From positions 248,001 through 312,000 of the forward strand of contig NC_043742.1 in NCBI RefSeq assembly GCF_004337985.1: a DNA stretch of 64,000 nucleotides. Direction: 5' to 3'. The translations under genes and the position numbers were made by a program. Each line of letters starts with the position of its first letter. The stretch's first letter is position 1. This DNA comes from Pyricularia pennisetigena. Lineage: Eukaryota; Ascomycota; Sordariomycetes; Magnaporthales; Pyriculariaceae. The notes below the pieces were generated by a model. That model worked only from the letters and a program-made list of their open reading frames with translations. It was not told where the DNA came from and did not search any database. Below are positions 1 through 10,850 of this stretch, piece by piece.

Positions 1-1436
1 GTATTAAAGCCCCAAACGTACCGAATTCTTTTCCAATTTGCAATAAATTATTGGCGAATTTGGCGTTAAAAGACCCCGTTTTTTAATTAAAAATATATAA
101 ACGAAATGGAGTTTAACCATTTCGGTTATTGCGCGTGCGTTTTAACTACGTAAAACCATGGAATTATTTATTAAATAATATTTTGTGTTAATAAAGGGCC
201 AGGATAACCGGGCGAATTTGATTTTATCCAAATTTCGAACATTTGCAAAAAGTTGGACGATTTTTGAATGTTTTTTAGCAACGATTAAAACTATCGCGGT
301 TTTTACCAATGTTTTTGGCGCCAATAAAATGGAAAAAATTGCGTACGTTTTATTTGGGTTGGGAATTATTGGAATTGCTTTTACTAATTTCGAACGAGAA
401 TTTCAGGGAAAAACCCAAAAATATCCATAAACGGGATGGTATACCAATTTGAAAAACGTAGTTCGTATTGCACGAGCAAAATTGGACAAATATATCGATT
501 TAATTTAACGTTAAAAAATTGAAAAAATGTATTTTGTGGCGGTTATTTTAATCCCATTTACGCGGACGGATTTTAAAAAAAACAGGTTCCGATATTACGC
601 AAAATATATTAACCAAAAGGTGAAAAATTTAATTAACCGAAACATTAATCGTTTGGCCGAATTATATTCGCAAAAACGAAATCCAAATTTCCACCCCAAA
701 ATAAAATTAATTTACCCGGGAACGGATCCAGTTTTATTTATTTTATAGCGGAAACCGAGTCCAAAAAAACGCAAATATATTTTTAACCAAAATTTAAATC
801 CAATAACCAGCCTATATTCCATCGATCGTTTTATTGAAAAAAATATCCGGTTAAAAATTAAAATATTTTTTATTTAAAGTTCGTTATTTTCAAATTATGG
901 ATGGTTATACGGATGGTTATACGGATGGTTATACGGATGGTTATATTAGTATATATATATTAATCCTCGATTATTTACCGCAATTATGGAAAACGATAAT
1001 AATATTTTCAACTGGTGGGCTATTTATAAAACCAAATTCCCGGAATTTGCCCAAATCGCCCGCGATATTTTAGCTATTTTTACTATTTCCATCTTTATTA
1101 AGCGGTTATGGTTATAATTAGGCAATTCGATTTTTTTTAATCAATTTTCGTTAATTTTATCGGTAATCCGGGACCGTGCTGTTATTTACGCTTCGATTAA
1201 AAAAAAATCATTTTTTTTAATCGGTATTAAAACTTTTATTATATATAAAGAATTTATGTCCCCGGAAGACGAAGAAATTGAAAACGACCGTTTTAAAGAA
1301 TTTATTGGGTTCGTATATAATTTGGGGGAATTAAGCGAAAATTTAAATTCGGATAACGATAATCCTATTTAGGTAGCGGTCGCTAATACCCCAATCCGGG
1401 GAAATATTAACCGTATACCCCCATTACCCGTTTTTA
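1..1436 (+). mobile_element. hAT-family DNA transposon, RIP-degraded 3' part
   Basis: The plus strand reads as a transposase interrupted by stops and frame breaks. Segments at about 185-430 and 527-748 carry hAT-like stretches (WTIFECF, AAVIL-like 'VAVILIPFTRTDF'). About 987-1090 matches the hAT C-terminal dimerisation region (NWWAIYK, FPEFAQIARDILAI, then an 'IKRLW' segment in place of SIERLFS). Most stops are TAA or TAG where the family would have Gln or Trp codons, as expected from RIP. A right terminal repeat is probably at 1415-1436: its reverse complement resembles 'CAGTGAAACGGGTACGGGG' seen at 1488. The 5' end lies outside the window. The family assignment rests on motif recognition. 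Confidence 0.65.
899..946. repeat. 12-bp tandem repeat, four copies
   Basis: Four head-to-tail copies of GGATGGTTATAC (the last ends AT) lie inside the hAT relic. The unit is four codons long, so it keeps the transposase frame and would add a repeated Asp-Gly-Tyr-Thr motif. Confidence 0.9.
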
Positions 1437-1487
1437 GTTAAAAAGGGTTTTAACCTAATAAATTGTTAATAAAAACCCTATTTAGGG

Positions 1488-1509
1488 CAGTGAAACGGGT
1501 ACGGGGTAA
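1488..1509 (+). repeat. CAGTG-type hAT terminal repeat of a second element
   Basis: CAGTGAAACGGGTACGGGGT has the CAGTG start typical of hAT terminal inverted repeats. It is the inverted counterpart, with C-to-T differences, of 1415-1436. It may be the left end of another copy whose body has been replaced by the minisatellite and GC island that follow. Confidence 0.4.
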
Positions 1510-1593
1510 TATCGTGTATGGGCGTAATTCGAAAAGCTCCCAATTGTAAAATAAAGGTTTAATATATTTATTTTCCTTTTTATATTTTATTTG

Positions 1594-1870
1594 CAATCGT
1601 AAATTTATATAATATTTGATTCATAATCGTGATTTTATATTATATTTGATGTATTATCGTGATTTTATGTTATATTTGATTTATTATGGTAATTTTATAT
1701 TATATAATTTATTATCGTGATTTTATACTATGGTTTATTTATAATCGTTATTTTATATTATATTTTATTTATTATCGTCATTTTATGGTATGGTTTATTT
1801 GTAATCGTCAATATATATTATATTTTATTTTTAATCGTAAATTATATTTTATTTGTAATTGTGATTTTTA
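1594..1870. repeat. AT-rich minisatellite, about 30-bp period
   Basis: About nine imperfect copies of a 30-base unit beginning ATCGTGATTTTATATTATAT are seen head to tail. Because 30 is divisible by three, open frames with a 10-residue period (Tyr/Ile/Phe-rich) arise on the plus strand. They should not be taken for a gene. Confidence 0.8.
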
Positions 1871-1920
1871 CCTATATTTCGAAAAAAAATCATAAATATA
1901 AATATGGAAAATTTGTAATT

Positions 1921-2115
1921 TTACGGGTTCTCCCACTGGGGCCCGCGGGTTGCCAAGAAAACCCGTGTACGGTTTTGGGCCGGGCCGGGCCCCCCCCACA
2001 AAAAATTCAACCCACCCACGGGTTGGCCGCCCCACCGATTTGGGCTGCCACGGGCCCCCGTGGGGGGGTTTTGGAATGCCTTAAGCCTGGCCGGCCCGTT
2101 TGGTACATATAAAAG
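1921..2115. other. GC-rich island inside AT-rich repeat DNA
   Basis: About 190 bases rich in G and C runs (for example GGGCCGGGCCGGGCCCCCCC and CGTGGGGGGGTTTTGG) interrupt DNA that is otherwise strongly AT-rich. Open frames cross it on both strands, but none resembles a known protein. A TATAAAAGG sequence lies at its right edge (2107-2115). No terminal repeats or target duplication were found. Confidence 0.5.
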
Positions 2116-2315
2116 GTGCAATTCTAAAACCGCGTGGGTATTTGATTTAAAAACGGATGCTAAATCGAAACCGACCGAATAGAGCAACTGTTCAAATATA
2201 ATATTATTTTATTAGAAAAGCCCAAGTTGGTATAAGGGCGCACGCGGTTCCATAAATTACGTCGTTAACTATAATACGGGCGGCCGTTATTGGGTTATTG
2301 TTATAAATTACTTAG

Positions 2316-2482
2316 TTTCAGTGCTCAGACTAAACCGCCCCCCCCCCCCCCCCCCCCNNGCGTTGCAGGGTGAACCAAGCGTTCCTTATACCTTTTAGCC
2401 ACATAGTTTTTTGGCCAATCAGATTAGCCAAGAAAACCGCGTTCGTTTTAGTTTGCGAACATTTTGTCGAATTTCGTCGCAT
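2316..2482 (+). repeat. Dispersed repeat R1, copy 1
   Basis: Starts near CAGTGCTCAGACTA and ends near ATTTCGTCGCAT. The same unit occurs at 59990-60158 in this orientation and at 45510-45666 and 56541-56784 inverted. This copy is split by a poly-C run and two N bases, so its centre is unreliable. R1 has no coding capacity and may be a MITE or the end of a larger DNA element. Confidence 0.7.
2338..2359. other. Poly-C run and two-base gap
   Basis: Twenty C followed by NN. This is probably an assembly join or unresolved homopolymer rather than natural sequence. Confidence 0.85.
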
Positions 2483-3273
2483 ATGGGGGTAGATGTACCG
2501 TATTAGTATTGGATACATATATCAATAAATATAACTTTAAAATTTCAGTAAAGTATATAATTTATAAAGTTCAAAGTTCCTGTTATGATATAATGTAAAG
2601 TATGTACAATTTCTATTTGAATTCGGTAATATTTGTAGACGCTAATATATTAAATAAGCTTTATGATTAAATTACTTATAAGTGAAAGCATAAAAAGCTC
2701 ATTAATACATAAATATACCCATTTAAATTATGTAAAAGTTATTTGACTTTCTTACATATGTTTTATTCATATAGATTAAATTGGAGCTCCGGACAAAAAG
2801 AAAGCCTGCGGTTTTTCAATAAAATGCTAATAACACAAATTATCAAAAATCGGGGTTTACGCTGGCAGCCTGGCGTTAGTATGTATGTAAAGTATAATCC
2901 CTGAAGTTTGTATTTCATTATCGTTAAAACTGCTTAGATTCGTGTACGATATTGTTTGCTTGAGTATCTAAGCGAGGTGAAAAATAAACCAAAAAGCCTG
3001 TCGTGAATGGGGGGAAGGGAGGGAACTATAGAATCCAGTCCCGTATTCCAATCAAAGCCCTTACTTACAACGGTGAAAGCTCTGGAAAAAAGCTAAGCTC
3101 AACCTACAAACGAAGACAACGATGGCTAGAATGATCTTTTGGCCCAAGGATCTTTTTCCGTCTATCCAGTGCTCCCTAAATTCATTTAGCTTGGGTATTC
3201 TATACACTGCAAATTTGAGGACCACCCATAAACCGCCGCAGAAAGCAATGTAGGAGGACGAACCTCGCCATGT
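2483..3273. other. Non-coding transition from AT-rich to GC-balanced DNA
   Basis: AT-rich to about 3.0 kb, then base composition approaches that of the gene island. No coding frame, RNA gene or clear repeat was recognised. Confidence 0.5.
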
Positions 3274-3420
3274 TCACTTCTCGGCCTCGGCCGGGGAGTG
3301 GTCGTTCCAGGCTGCGATGTGGATGTCCCCGTATATGAAGTTTGCCAGCCACAGGACCATGCCCGACCACAAGACCATCCACGCCGCGGAGGAGATCGCC
3401 AGATGGCCAGTTTCCGACAT
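3274..3420 (-). pseudogene. Possible relic of a membrane-protein gene
   Basis: A minus-strand frame (start 3420, stop 3274) encodes 48 residues. It has one hydrophobic helix (AAWMVLWSGMVLWLANFIYG) followed by a polar IHIAAWND tail, resembling the C-terminal segment of multi-spanning fungal membrane proteins of unknown function. It lies in a locally GC-richer patch. No upstream exon can be joined in frame because a stop precedes the ATG. It is either a relic or chance; the family is not identified. Confidence 0.25.
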
Positions 3421-4567
3421 GGTTCACCACGAGCTGCTCTGGCCTGAAATGCACACATTTCGCCTGGCCGGCGTTGTGACACAGGAGCAGTCGGTTGTTT
3501 TGCATCAGTTGGGGATAGGTATGGATTGCTACCGCCTGGCTCGACCATCTTCGTTTGCTTGCCGCATTTGGCTTCGTGCCTTCGTCCAGAACGCGTGGTC
3601 GCCTCTCGAAGAACGCTGTTCCTGCATCCTTTTGACGTTGGCCTGGTAAAATAGGGAGACAATCCTATGGAGCTGGTTGGGAAAAAAAAAAAGTGGTACA
3701 AGTGATGCACTGCCTTGTCTTGCGAAATGAGTGACTTGTCCCGGAAGATTTCGGGTTGCTTGGGTAGCTGCGGCTTGTTCCACCATAAAATATTTATGGA
3801 CAATGCACAAAGCCTGTCGTGGGAATCCACAGTTAGATATGGTTGGGTTTAAAGGATATTGCTATTAATCACGATTTACACATGAGCGACAGTGTTGACC
3901 TCCAAAAGCGTGACCGGCAGGTCAGTAGTCAGTCTTCCCATCGATTGAATCAACGTCCAAGCTGCCTAGAGTATTACTGTTGCCCTCGCAAGGTTGTTTG
4001 CCTTGCTCTTGTCATCAACCTCCTTTCGCGTAACATCTGGCAGATGTCCGCACCGCGACAAGAGTGCCACGCCACGAGCTGTGAATGTAAAACTCTGAGC
4101 ACTCGTGGCCTCGCGGTCTTGTGCTGCGTCTGGCACCAAGCCAATCTCGTCATATTGAAAGGCAAAACCACCGGTACATGCGAAAAAGCTGTACGTCATG
4201 GACCCAATCCCCAGCAACACTTTCTATTCTATCTGCCGTCTCGGTGATCATCTTGTGTAGAAATTTGGCAGATGACCAAAGCCTGCAGACCATCAAAACC
4301 ATCAGCTCGGGTGCATATATGACGACGATGATCCACTGCGCGCGTTGAGCAGAATGTTTCTGGACGTTATTTGGGTTCGTGGCGGAACGTTGAGGTGCAA
4401 TGCTGACCAGACGCACACTATGAGTGTAAAAATGCACGAAATGAGAAGTTATGAAGTTCCCCGTCCCTTGGGATCTGGGACATATACAACCAGAGGCGAA
4501 TCTGCATGTACTGCCCAGGCCAGGGTAGGGGCTGTTAGTGGGGTGAGGAGCGCCCATGCTCGCGTCG

Positions 4568-4625
<58 letters not shown>

Positions 4626-5220
4626 CTTTTCCGAAAAAAAAATAAACAAAAATAAAAATCGCCAAGTCGAGATTTTGTGTAAGAAACTGATTTTTCGTTG
4701 TTTGTTTTCAAGCCGTAGCATAACTTGGAAAATAGCATAGGAGACCAATTCTGCTGCTATCTATATAAACTAAGAATTCAGGATTCCAAGGCGACAAGAA
4801 TTCGAGTTTCATGGCCGCAGTAATGGTCATACTTGAGCGCTAAAATTGCAGGAAAAGCAAAACTGCCCTTCGCGCTTAGGTACAGGATAGCCTTTGCCAA
4901 AAACAGTAAGTAGGCTGCCTGGGCATGTACACAATAGACAGGCAGGAGACGTTAATAACGGTGGAAAATAGGCTGGTGTCTCTTTGGAGTTACATCCATA
5001 CTTGCTACTTACTAAACTTACCTCGGCTCCCGGGGTTGTTGTTCCTTGGCATCGTTGTGCATTGGCTGCTTGAAGCTTATACAGTTATACTGGTGGATCA
5101 AGTAGATATATGGTGGCTGATCCCCTTTCGTTCCAACAACTTTAGGCAAAAAGACAGCTGATCATTCCTGCTGGCAGTCGTCACTTATTCTTCATTTTGT
5201 TTCATTCTGTTTCTGCACCG
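3421..5220. other. Intergenic, no gene recognised
   Basis: Short frames on both strands show no family motif. The only conspicuous element is the T31-A25 tract at 4569-4624. Confidence 0.5.
4569..4624. repeat. Poly-T/poly-A palindromic tract (T31 A25)
   Basis: A run of 31 T is followed directly by 25 A, giving a perfect hairpin-capable palindrome. Frames crossing it encode poly-Phe/poly-Lys and are artefacts. It may be a head-to-head join of two poly-A tails or an assembly error. Confidence 0.85.
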
Positions 5221-5221
5221 C

Positions 5222-5330
5222 AAGCAAGTTCCGCCAGCCGGGATACCGGACCATGCGCTTCCTCATGCACGCCTGCCTCGGCGCCAGTTTGTTCCTCCCT
5301 CTCGTGCACGGGTTGAGCATGCTGGGCTGG
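5222..5330 (+). pseudogene. Possible PAQR/haemolysin-III-type gene fragment
   Basis: A short plus-strand segment (KFRQPGYRTMRFLMHACLG, then LPLVHGL) resembles the 'PxFRxPxYRxxR...G...PxxHG' segment between two helices of fungal PAQR (Izh/haemolysin III-like) membrane proteins. No start, preceding exon or downstream continuation was found, and a stop follows within about 70 bases. If correct, it is a decayed internal exon. The assignment rests on one motif. Confidence 0.25.
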
Positions 5331-7245
5331 GGAGAAACTAGACGTCGCGATGGATCTCGAGTCGTTCTTGGGACTGGCGGCCACCAACTTCTCGGGATCG
5401 GCGGTTTATGACTGGGAGCTGCGAGCTCTCGATGATGCGAGCCCAGGTTGCGTTGCGGGCTAGCTTGCTAATCAGATCGCTCTCTTGGTCGTTCATATCT
5501 ATTTCAGGCTTACAAGGGGCGAGCGGTCAGTAAAAGCAGCCCGGCACAATTAAGGACTCGTACTTTTTCGGCCATCTCGTTGGAAACGGGACCCCTTGAC
5601 CTATGGTCAACTAGACATACTTATTGATAATGTTTGTCAGCCGAGTTGGAAGGGCGACGTCGATGCCGTGGTGGGTGAAGAAGGCACGCGCGTTGGGCGT
5701 TTCGACAAATGTCTGCACCCCATAGTTGTAACTTTGGCCTGTTTTCCGCGTCGGTGTACAAGTCGATATGGCTTGGCTGCCCTGGACAAGGATCATCGGT
5801 TAGCGGTTCCGGAATAAACGAAGGTTATTGGCGCAAAAAAGATTCAAAAAGCAACCCGTCATACCAAAGGTTTCCTCCTTCTCCACCAGCACCCAGCACC
5901 ACCCACCCGTCAAACAGACGCACTGCCGGTTATTCCCGGTCGCTCCATCCCTTATGACTACAACATGTCTGACAATGGTTCGTGGAGATGCATTCCCCAG
6001 GGACTATAGGCAAAAATGCCAACAGGCTGCAGGAGTGGGTTGCAAACGATACGAAGATGCATTGAATATCTTGTCGTTTGCCGGCTAACACAAAGATGAG
6101 TGATTGGAGCGACAAAAAGAAACTGGTGGTGACGAAAGAGGGAATCGGTTCCACCCAATGACAAAGGGCATAAAACGGTCTTTTTAAAGGAGATAATATT
6201 TTTTCCCCCATTCAGACTGCTTCCCAATGCCGGCAGTTTCTGCCGCTTGTACATAAGCGAGGTGGCACAAAAAAAATGAATTCCTGGGGAATTTTCCACC
6301 TTCGCCCACATTCGTTTACAGGACGGCATATATGGGTGGGACCCCCAAGCAAAAGGTATGACTTTTTGGTTGGTCGCCTGGTTGGCCGCTGCATGCCGCG
6401 GCCCGGCAGCCATGAGACGTGGAACGAGGGAAAGTGGGAGAGTGGATGTATATTCATTCACGTGAGACGTAAAAAGGCGAATGGCCTCGTCAAAGAAAGT
6501 CTAGAACTACTGTACTGTAGACTAGCAGTAGACGAGACCATGTGAGTTGTATCATTGTATGATATGTATTACAAAGCATCAAAATACAAAGTGGGTTCCG
6601 TCCCAAGTACTGACAATTCCAGGTATATTGAAATATGACATTGAGCGACCCGGTTCCGTCGATCATCGAGTTGTCATCAGCAGCATCCTTGTTTCTTGGC
6701 TGGCCGATTTGTGCGATTATCAAGCTTCCCGTCCCCGCAAAAAAAAAGGGTATTCATATTGCATCCAAGGTAGTGATTAAAAGTCAATCCAGCAGGAAAT
6801 TCCATTGCCTAGTTCGCTTAATTTGACATTTAACGCAACAATGTCTTTCCACCCCAAGGCAGACAAGGCCAGCTACTGGTGCGCTTCTGGTCAAGTACCA
6901 CATCCCGACGATGTGATGATCTTTGGTCGAAGGTCAGGGGTTAGCCCGCTCTCCCGGACCGCACCACGGTACGATGTAGATGGATGGCACTAGAATTGTT
7001 CCCCACTCGCAACCCAAAAGTGGAATTGGTTGCTTGAAAAGGACACCAAAGGTAATACTCGCCTGCCCAAAATAACATGATTTGAAACGCAGGCCCCAGT
7101 CGACTCAAAAGGAGCATTTGCAAGGCCGTGGTCGGTTGCGGAGAAAGCCCTTCCATGCCGGCCTTTTTGGGGGGTCTGATTCCCCCGCACTCTGGAGAAT
7201 TTTACGTCCGGCCAAATCACGCAGGGGTTGGTTGGGGACAAGGGA

Positions 7246-7283
<38 letters not shown>

Positions 7284-7480
7284 CGAGCATCGCGAGTGGA
7301 CGGAATAACTAGCACTAGTCGTCGAGCTAGTCAGACAGGTTTTCAGACCACGGTGAATGTCCTGAATCGTCACCCGGCGGATTGGTCCATGGCATGACGA
7401 CGAGAGGACAGATCCAACTGATTCAATGGTGTTGTTTCGTTTAGTTCTCTGCGGGTGTTCCTGGTTACCTGGTCATGGCT
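5331..7480. other. Intergenic, no gene recognised
   Basis: A minus-strand frame at 5611-5796 (GVQTFVETPNARAFF segment) and a short one near 5400-5500 look mildly protein-like but cannot be joined by splice sites in a common frame. They may be remains of a spliced gene. The rest up to the GH62 promoter shows nothing but a T35 run at 7249-7283. Confidence 0.4.
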
Positions 7481-7481
7481 G

Positions 7482-7487
7482 TATAAA
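7482..7487 (+). promoter_or_regulatory. TATA box of the GH62 gene
   Basis: TATAAA lies 120 bp upstream of the ATG at 7607, a plausible distance for a fungal core promoter. Confidence 0.5.
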
Positions 7488-7606
7488 TCCCAGGTCTCGG
7501 CCACTCCTGATGTTCATGTCACGAACCCTGTAGCTCAGCTCCGATCCATACGAGTCGCTCTTTTTTTGGTTGTTGTTGTTAGTTAGTTAGTTAGTTCCCG
7601 TTCATA

Positions 7607-8581
7607 ATGCGCTTCTTCGAGACGGGCATTGCCTTTCTGGCCTCGGCCGCTGCCGTTTCGGCGCAGTGTGCCCTCCCATCTACCTACCGCTGGACCTCGT
7701 CGGGCGCGCTCGCCGAGCCCAAGAACGGGTGGGTTTCGCTCAAGGACTTCACCTACGCCAACTACAACGGGCGGCACCTGGTTTACGCGACGAACCACGA
7801 CCAGGGCTCGAAATGGGGCTCGTTCGCCTTTGGCCTTTTTGACAACTTCAACCAGATGGGGTCTGTGGCGCAGACGGCCATGACGCAGGCCACCGTGGCG
7901 CCGACGCTCTTCTTCCACCGGCCCAAGAACGTCTGGGTGTTGGCCTACCAGTGGGGGCCGACCACCTTTTCGTACAAGACGTCGAGCAACCCGACCGACG
8001 CCAACGGCTGGTCGGCCGCCCAGCCGCTCTTCACGGGCCAGATCAGCGGCTCCAGCACGGGCGCCATCGACCAGACCCTCATCGGTGACGGCACCAACAT
8101 GTACCTGTTCTTTGCCGGCGACAACGGCAAGATCTACCGGGCCAGCATGCCCATCGGCAACTTCCCCGGCAGCTTTGGAGCCAACTACCAGACCGTGCTG
8201 TCCGACACGACCAACAACCTGTTCGAGGCCGTGCAGGTCTACACGGTGCAGGGCGGCACCGGCAACGCCAAGTATCTCATGATTGTCGAGGCCGTCGGAG
8301 CCAACGGCCGGTACTTCCGGTCCTTCACGGCCGCCAGCCTCGGCGGCAACTGGACGCCGCAGGCCGCGACCGAGTCGAACCCCTTTGCCGGCAAGGCCAA
8401 CAGCGGCGCCACCTGGACCAACGACATCAGCCACGGCGACCTCGTCCGCAGCAACCCCGACCAGACCATGACCATCGACCCGTGCAACCTGCAGATGTTG
8501 TACCAGGGCCGCTCACCCAACTCGAGCGGCGACTATGGCAAATTGCCTTATCGCCCGGGACTGTTGACGCTTCGTCGTTAG
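7607..8581 (+). CDS. Secreted GH62 alpha-L-arabinofuranosidase
   Basis: Single-exon gene of 324 residues. The first 19 or so residues form a signal peptide ending Val-Ser-Ala before Gln-Cys. The rest is one glycoside hydrolase family 62 catalytic domain, a five-bladed propeller that removes arabinofuranosyl side chains from arabinoxylan outside the cell. Family landmarks are visible: [14 protein letters not shown] near the N-terminus (the Asp is the expected catalytic base), LFFHRP...[19 protein letters not shown], a FEAVQVY segment with the likely acid Glu, and LYQGRSPN...[10 protein letters not shown] at the end. Length equals single-domain family members; there is no cellulose-binding module. 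A TATA box lies 120 bp upstream. Start codon choice is supported by the signal peptide. It is probably co-used with the GH43 protein at 21-24 kb in hemicellulose breakdown, but no shared regulation can be seen. Confidence 0.95.
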   Translation: MRFFETGIAFLASAAAVSAQCALPSTYRWTSSGALAEPKNGWVSLKDFTYANYNGRHLVYATNHDQGSKWGSFAFGLFDNFNQMGSVAQTAMTQATVAPTLFFHRPKNVWVLAYQWGPTTFSYKTSSNPTDANGWSAAQPLFTGQISGSSTGAIDQTLIGDGTNMYLFFAGDNGKIYRASMPIGNFPGSFGANYQTVLSDTTNNLFEAVQVYTVQGGTGNAKYLMIVEAVGANGRYFRSFTAASLGGNWTPQAATESNPFAGKANSGATWTNDISHGDLVRSNPDQTMTIDPCNLQMLYQGRSPNSSGDYGKLPYRPGLLTLRR

Positions 8582-8588
8582 AAAAATA

Positions 8589-8690
8589 AATGAATCAATC
8601 AATCAATCAATCAATCAATAAAAAAAAGAGGGTTCTGTTGATTGAGAATTTGACGGAAGTGGGTGTGAGTGTGAGTGTGAGTGTGATGAA
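8589..8690. repeat. Microsatellites in the GH62 3' region
   Basis: A tetranucleotide run of about seven CAAT units (about 8592-8618) is followed by a GTGAGT hexanucleotide run (about 8661-8685), within 110 bp of the stop codon. Confidence 0.85.
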
Positions 8691-10167
8691 GGGGATTAGG
8701 GGCGATGGCGTGTGTTGGGACGAGGAACCAAGCACTAGGAACCAAGGACTAAGGACTACTAGCTTGGGGGAGAGGATGCCTCAGGGTTAATTAACTTAAC
8801 CGACTTGACTGACTGCTGGGAGGTGACGGGCTGTCAATTTGGCCATGATTGATTGATGTACCTATTTCGATTCTCTGCACATATTTTTCGCGGCCCATGT
8901 TGCAAAAAAAAAAAAAAATGGACGCCATACACAAAAATAACCTACTCATTTCAATTTCACCAAACATGGCTCGCCGTTTCGAACCAGTTACAATCCGCTC
9001 AAGCCGTGTGCATTGGGATCGCCGATTGGGAGGGGGGGACCAATTGCGCGCCAGGGCCCCGAATTTTTCCGAACATTCGCTCGCTTTCTGCTTTCTGCAA
9101 AACACACAACACAAAACCGTCCGTGTGTTTGCGAATCCCCGCCGCCGTTCAGGAGTCTTTGACACTAACTCGCGTCTCTCGCTCTCTCTCTCTCTCTCCC
9201 TGGTTCACCCCCCAAGAGAACCTGCTGGAACAAATCCTAAATCATTAACTAAAAAAAAGGTACCACAGCTCGGTCTTTGGAACACCGTGCATCTTATCTT
9301 TCAACCGATGCAATCTTGACATGGGACGACAGGAACACGGGGAAGTGCTTCCAGGTTTCCGGCGGCACGCTCAAGGTTGGTGTGTTTTTCTGGCGTGTTT
9401 TTGCTTCTCGAATATCGGACTTGGGCTGGCTAGAGTGGTTGGGTACAAGATTCCTTTTATTTTTTTTTTTGTTTTTACTTGTTTATTTTTTTACGATGCA
9501 AAGGAAAATTCATGTCAAGTGACCTTTGGCACTTGTTCTTCTTTTGCTCATCAATTGGGGAAAATCCTCAATTCTTGCCAGGGGTGCAGGGTTTTTGGAG
9601 GAGAAAAAAAAAAATAAGAGGCACTAGACTAGACTAGACTCTAGAATCACCAGGATTTGCATAGCTGACGGACCCTGTATATAATTCATTTTAGGCATGT
9701 CCGTCAAGCTGGGCATGTTGGCACAAAGTGCAACGGGGTCTCGTTTACTCTGTACCGAAAGCAAAGCAAGGCAAAGAACCCAAAGATGGAATAATAAGAA
9801 ATTCTTGAAGCGAAAACCTCTGGATCGTCGCAGGGGTACAAAGTTGGCGCGCCGTTAGCGTTCAGTTAGCGTGCAGCCCTAACACCGACGGGCTTGGGCG
9901 CTAATATGCGATTTGTGCCTTTGCGCGGCGATACTTGCATCAGAGGGTACAGTCGGATGATTTGTCGTCACCGGTAGTGGCTGGTCTGGTTGGCTGGTGT
10001 GCTTGACGTTTTGGGGGGGGCCTGTGCAGCCCAGCACCAGCAGCAAGGGACACAAAAACCAGGAGGGTGCCAAACGTAATCATTTAATGACGAAAGCGGC
10101 AATGCAGGAAATGCTGGCTTCCCACCCCAGAAGTGGAAGAGAGAGATGGAGAGAGAGAGAGAGAGAG

Positions 10168-10198
<31 letters not shown>
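8691..10198. other. Intergenic, no gene recognised
   Basis: Contains a CT microsatellite near 9178-9200 and ends in a GA run plus poly-A (10140-10197) against the first large gap. No convincing coding frame. Confidence 0.5.
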
Positions 10199-10704
10199 NN
10201 NNNNNNNNNNNNNNNNNNNNNNNNNNNNNNNNNNNNNNNNNNNNNNNNNNNNNNNNNNNNNNNNNNNNNNNNNNNNNNNNNNNNNNNNNNNNNNNNNNNN
10301 NNNNNNNNNNNNNNNNNNNNNNNNNNNNNNNNNNNNNNNNNNNNNNNNNNNNNNNNNNNNNNNNNNNNNNNNNNNNNNNNNNNNNNNNNNNNNNNNNNNN
10401 NNNNNNNNNNNNNNNNNNNNNNNNNNNNNNNNNNNNNNNNNNNNNNNNNNNNNNNNNNNNNNNNNNNNNNNNNNNNNNNNNNNNNNNNNNNNNNNNNNNN
10501 NNNNNNNNNNNNNNNNNNNNNNNNNNNNNNNNNNNNNNNNNNNNNNNNNNNNNNNNNNNNNNNNNNNNNNNNNNNNNNNNNNNNNNNNNNNNNNNNNNNN
10601 NNNNNNNNNNNNNNNNNNNNNNNNNNNNNNNNNNNNNNNNNNNNNNNNNNNNNNNNNNNNNNNNNNNNNNNNNNNNNNNNNNNNNNNNNNNNNNNNNNNN
10701 NNNN
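10199..10704. other. Assembly gap (N)
   Basis: 506 N bases, bounded on the left by a GA/poly-A microsatellite that probably caused the break. It may hide the promoter and any upstream exon of the HET gene. Confidence 0.99.
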
Positions 10705-10850
10705 TTTTCTTGTCTAGATATTTCCTCGACGGATCCTCGGTTGCCTTGGTTTCCTTTCAGTTTTTGGAACCCGAGACAACCTGGAGAAGTGGGAGAGATT
10801 CTGACCTGCCGGATAATTACCAAAGGGGAAAAAAAAAAGAGAACACGAAA

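Noticed and set aside
899..946. Short direct repeats as a CRISPR array
   Set aside because: Contiguous 12-bp units without spacers, in a eukaryotic transposon relic.
1686..2112. Tyr/Ile/Phe-rich frames as possible membrane proteins
   Set aside because: They follow the 30-bp minisatellite period and have no independent support.
7583..8434. 283-codon minus-strand frame opposite GH62
   Set aside because: Shadow of a GC3-rich gene, no recognisable motif.
10146..10850. Extension of the HET frame upstream through the N gap
   Set aside because: It runs through 506 N bases and poly-Lys from a homopolymer; the first ATG after the gap is at 10851.
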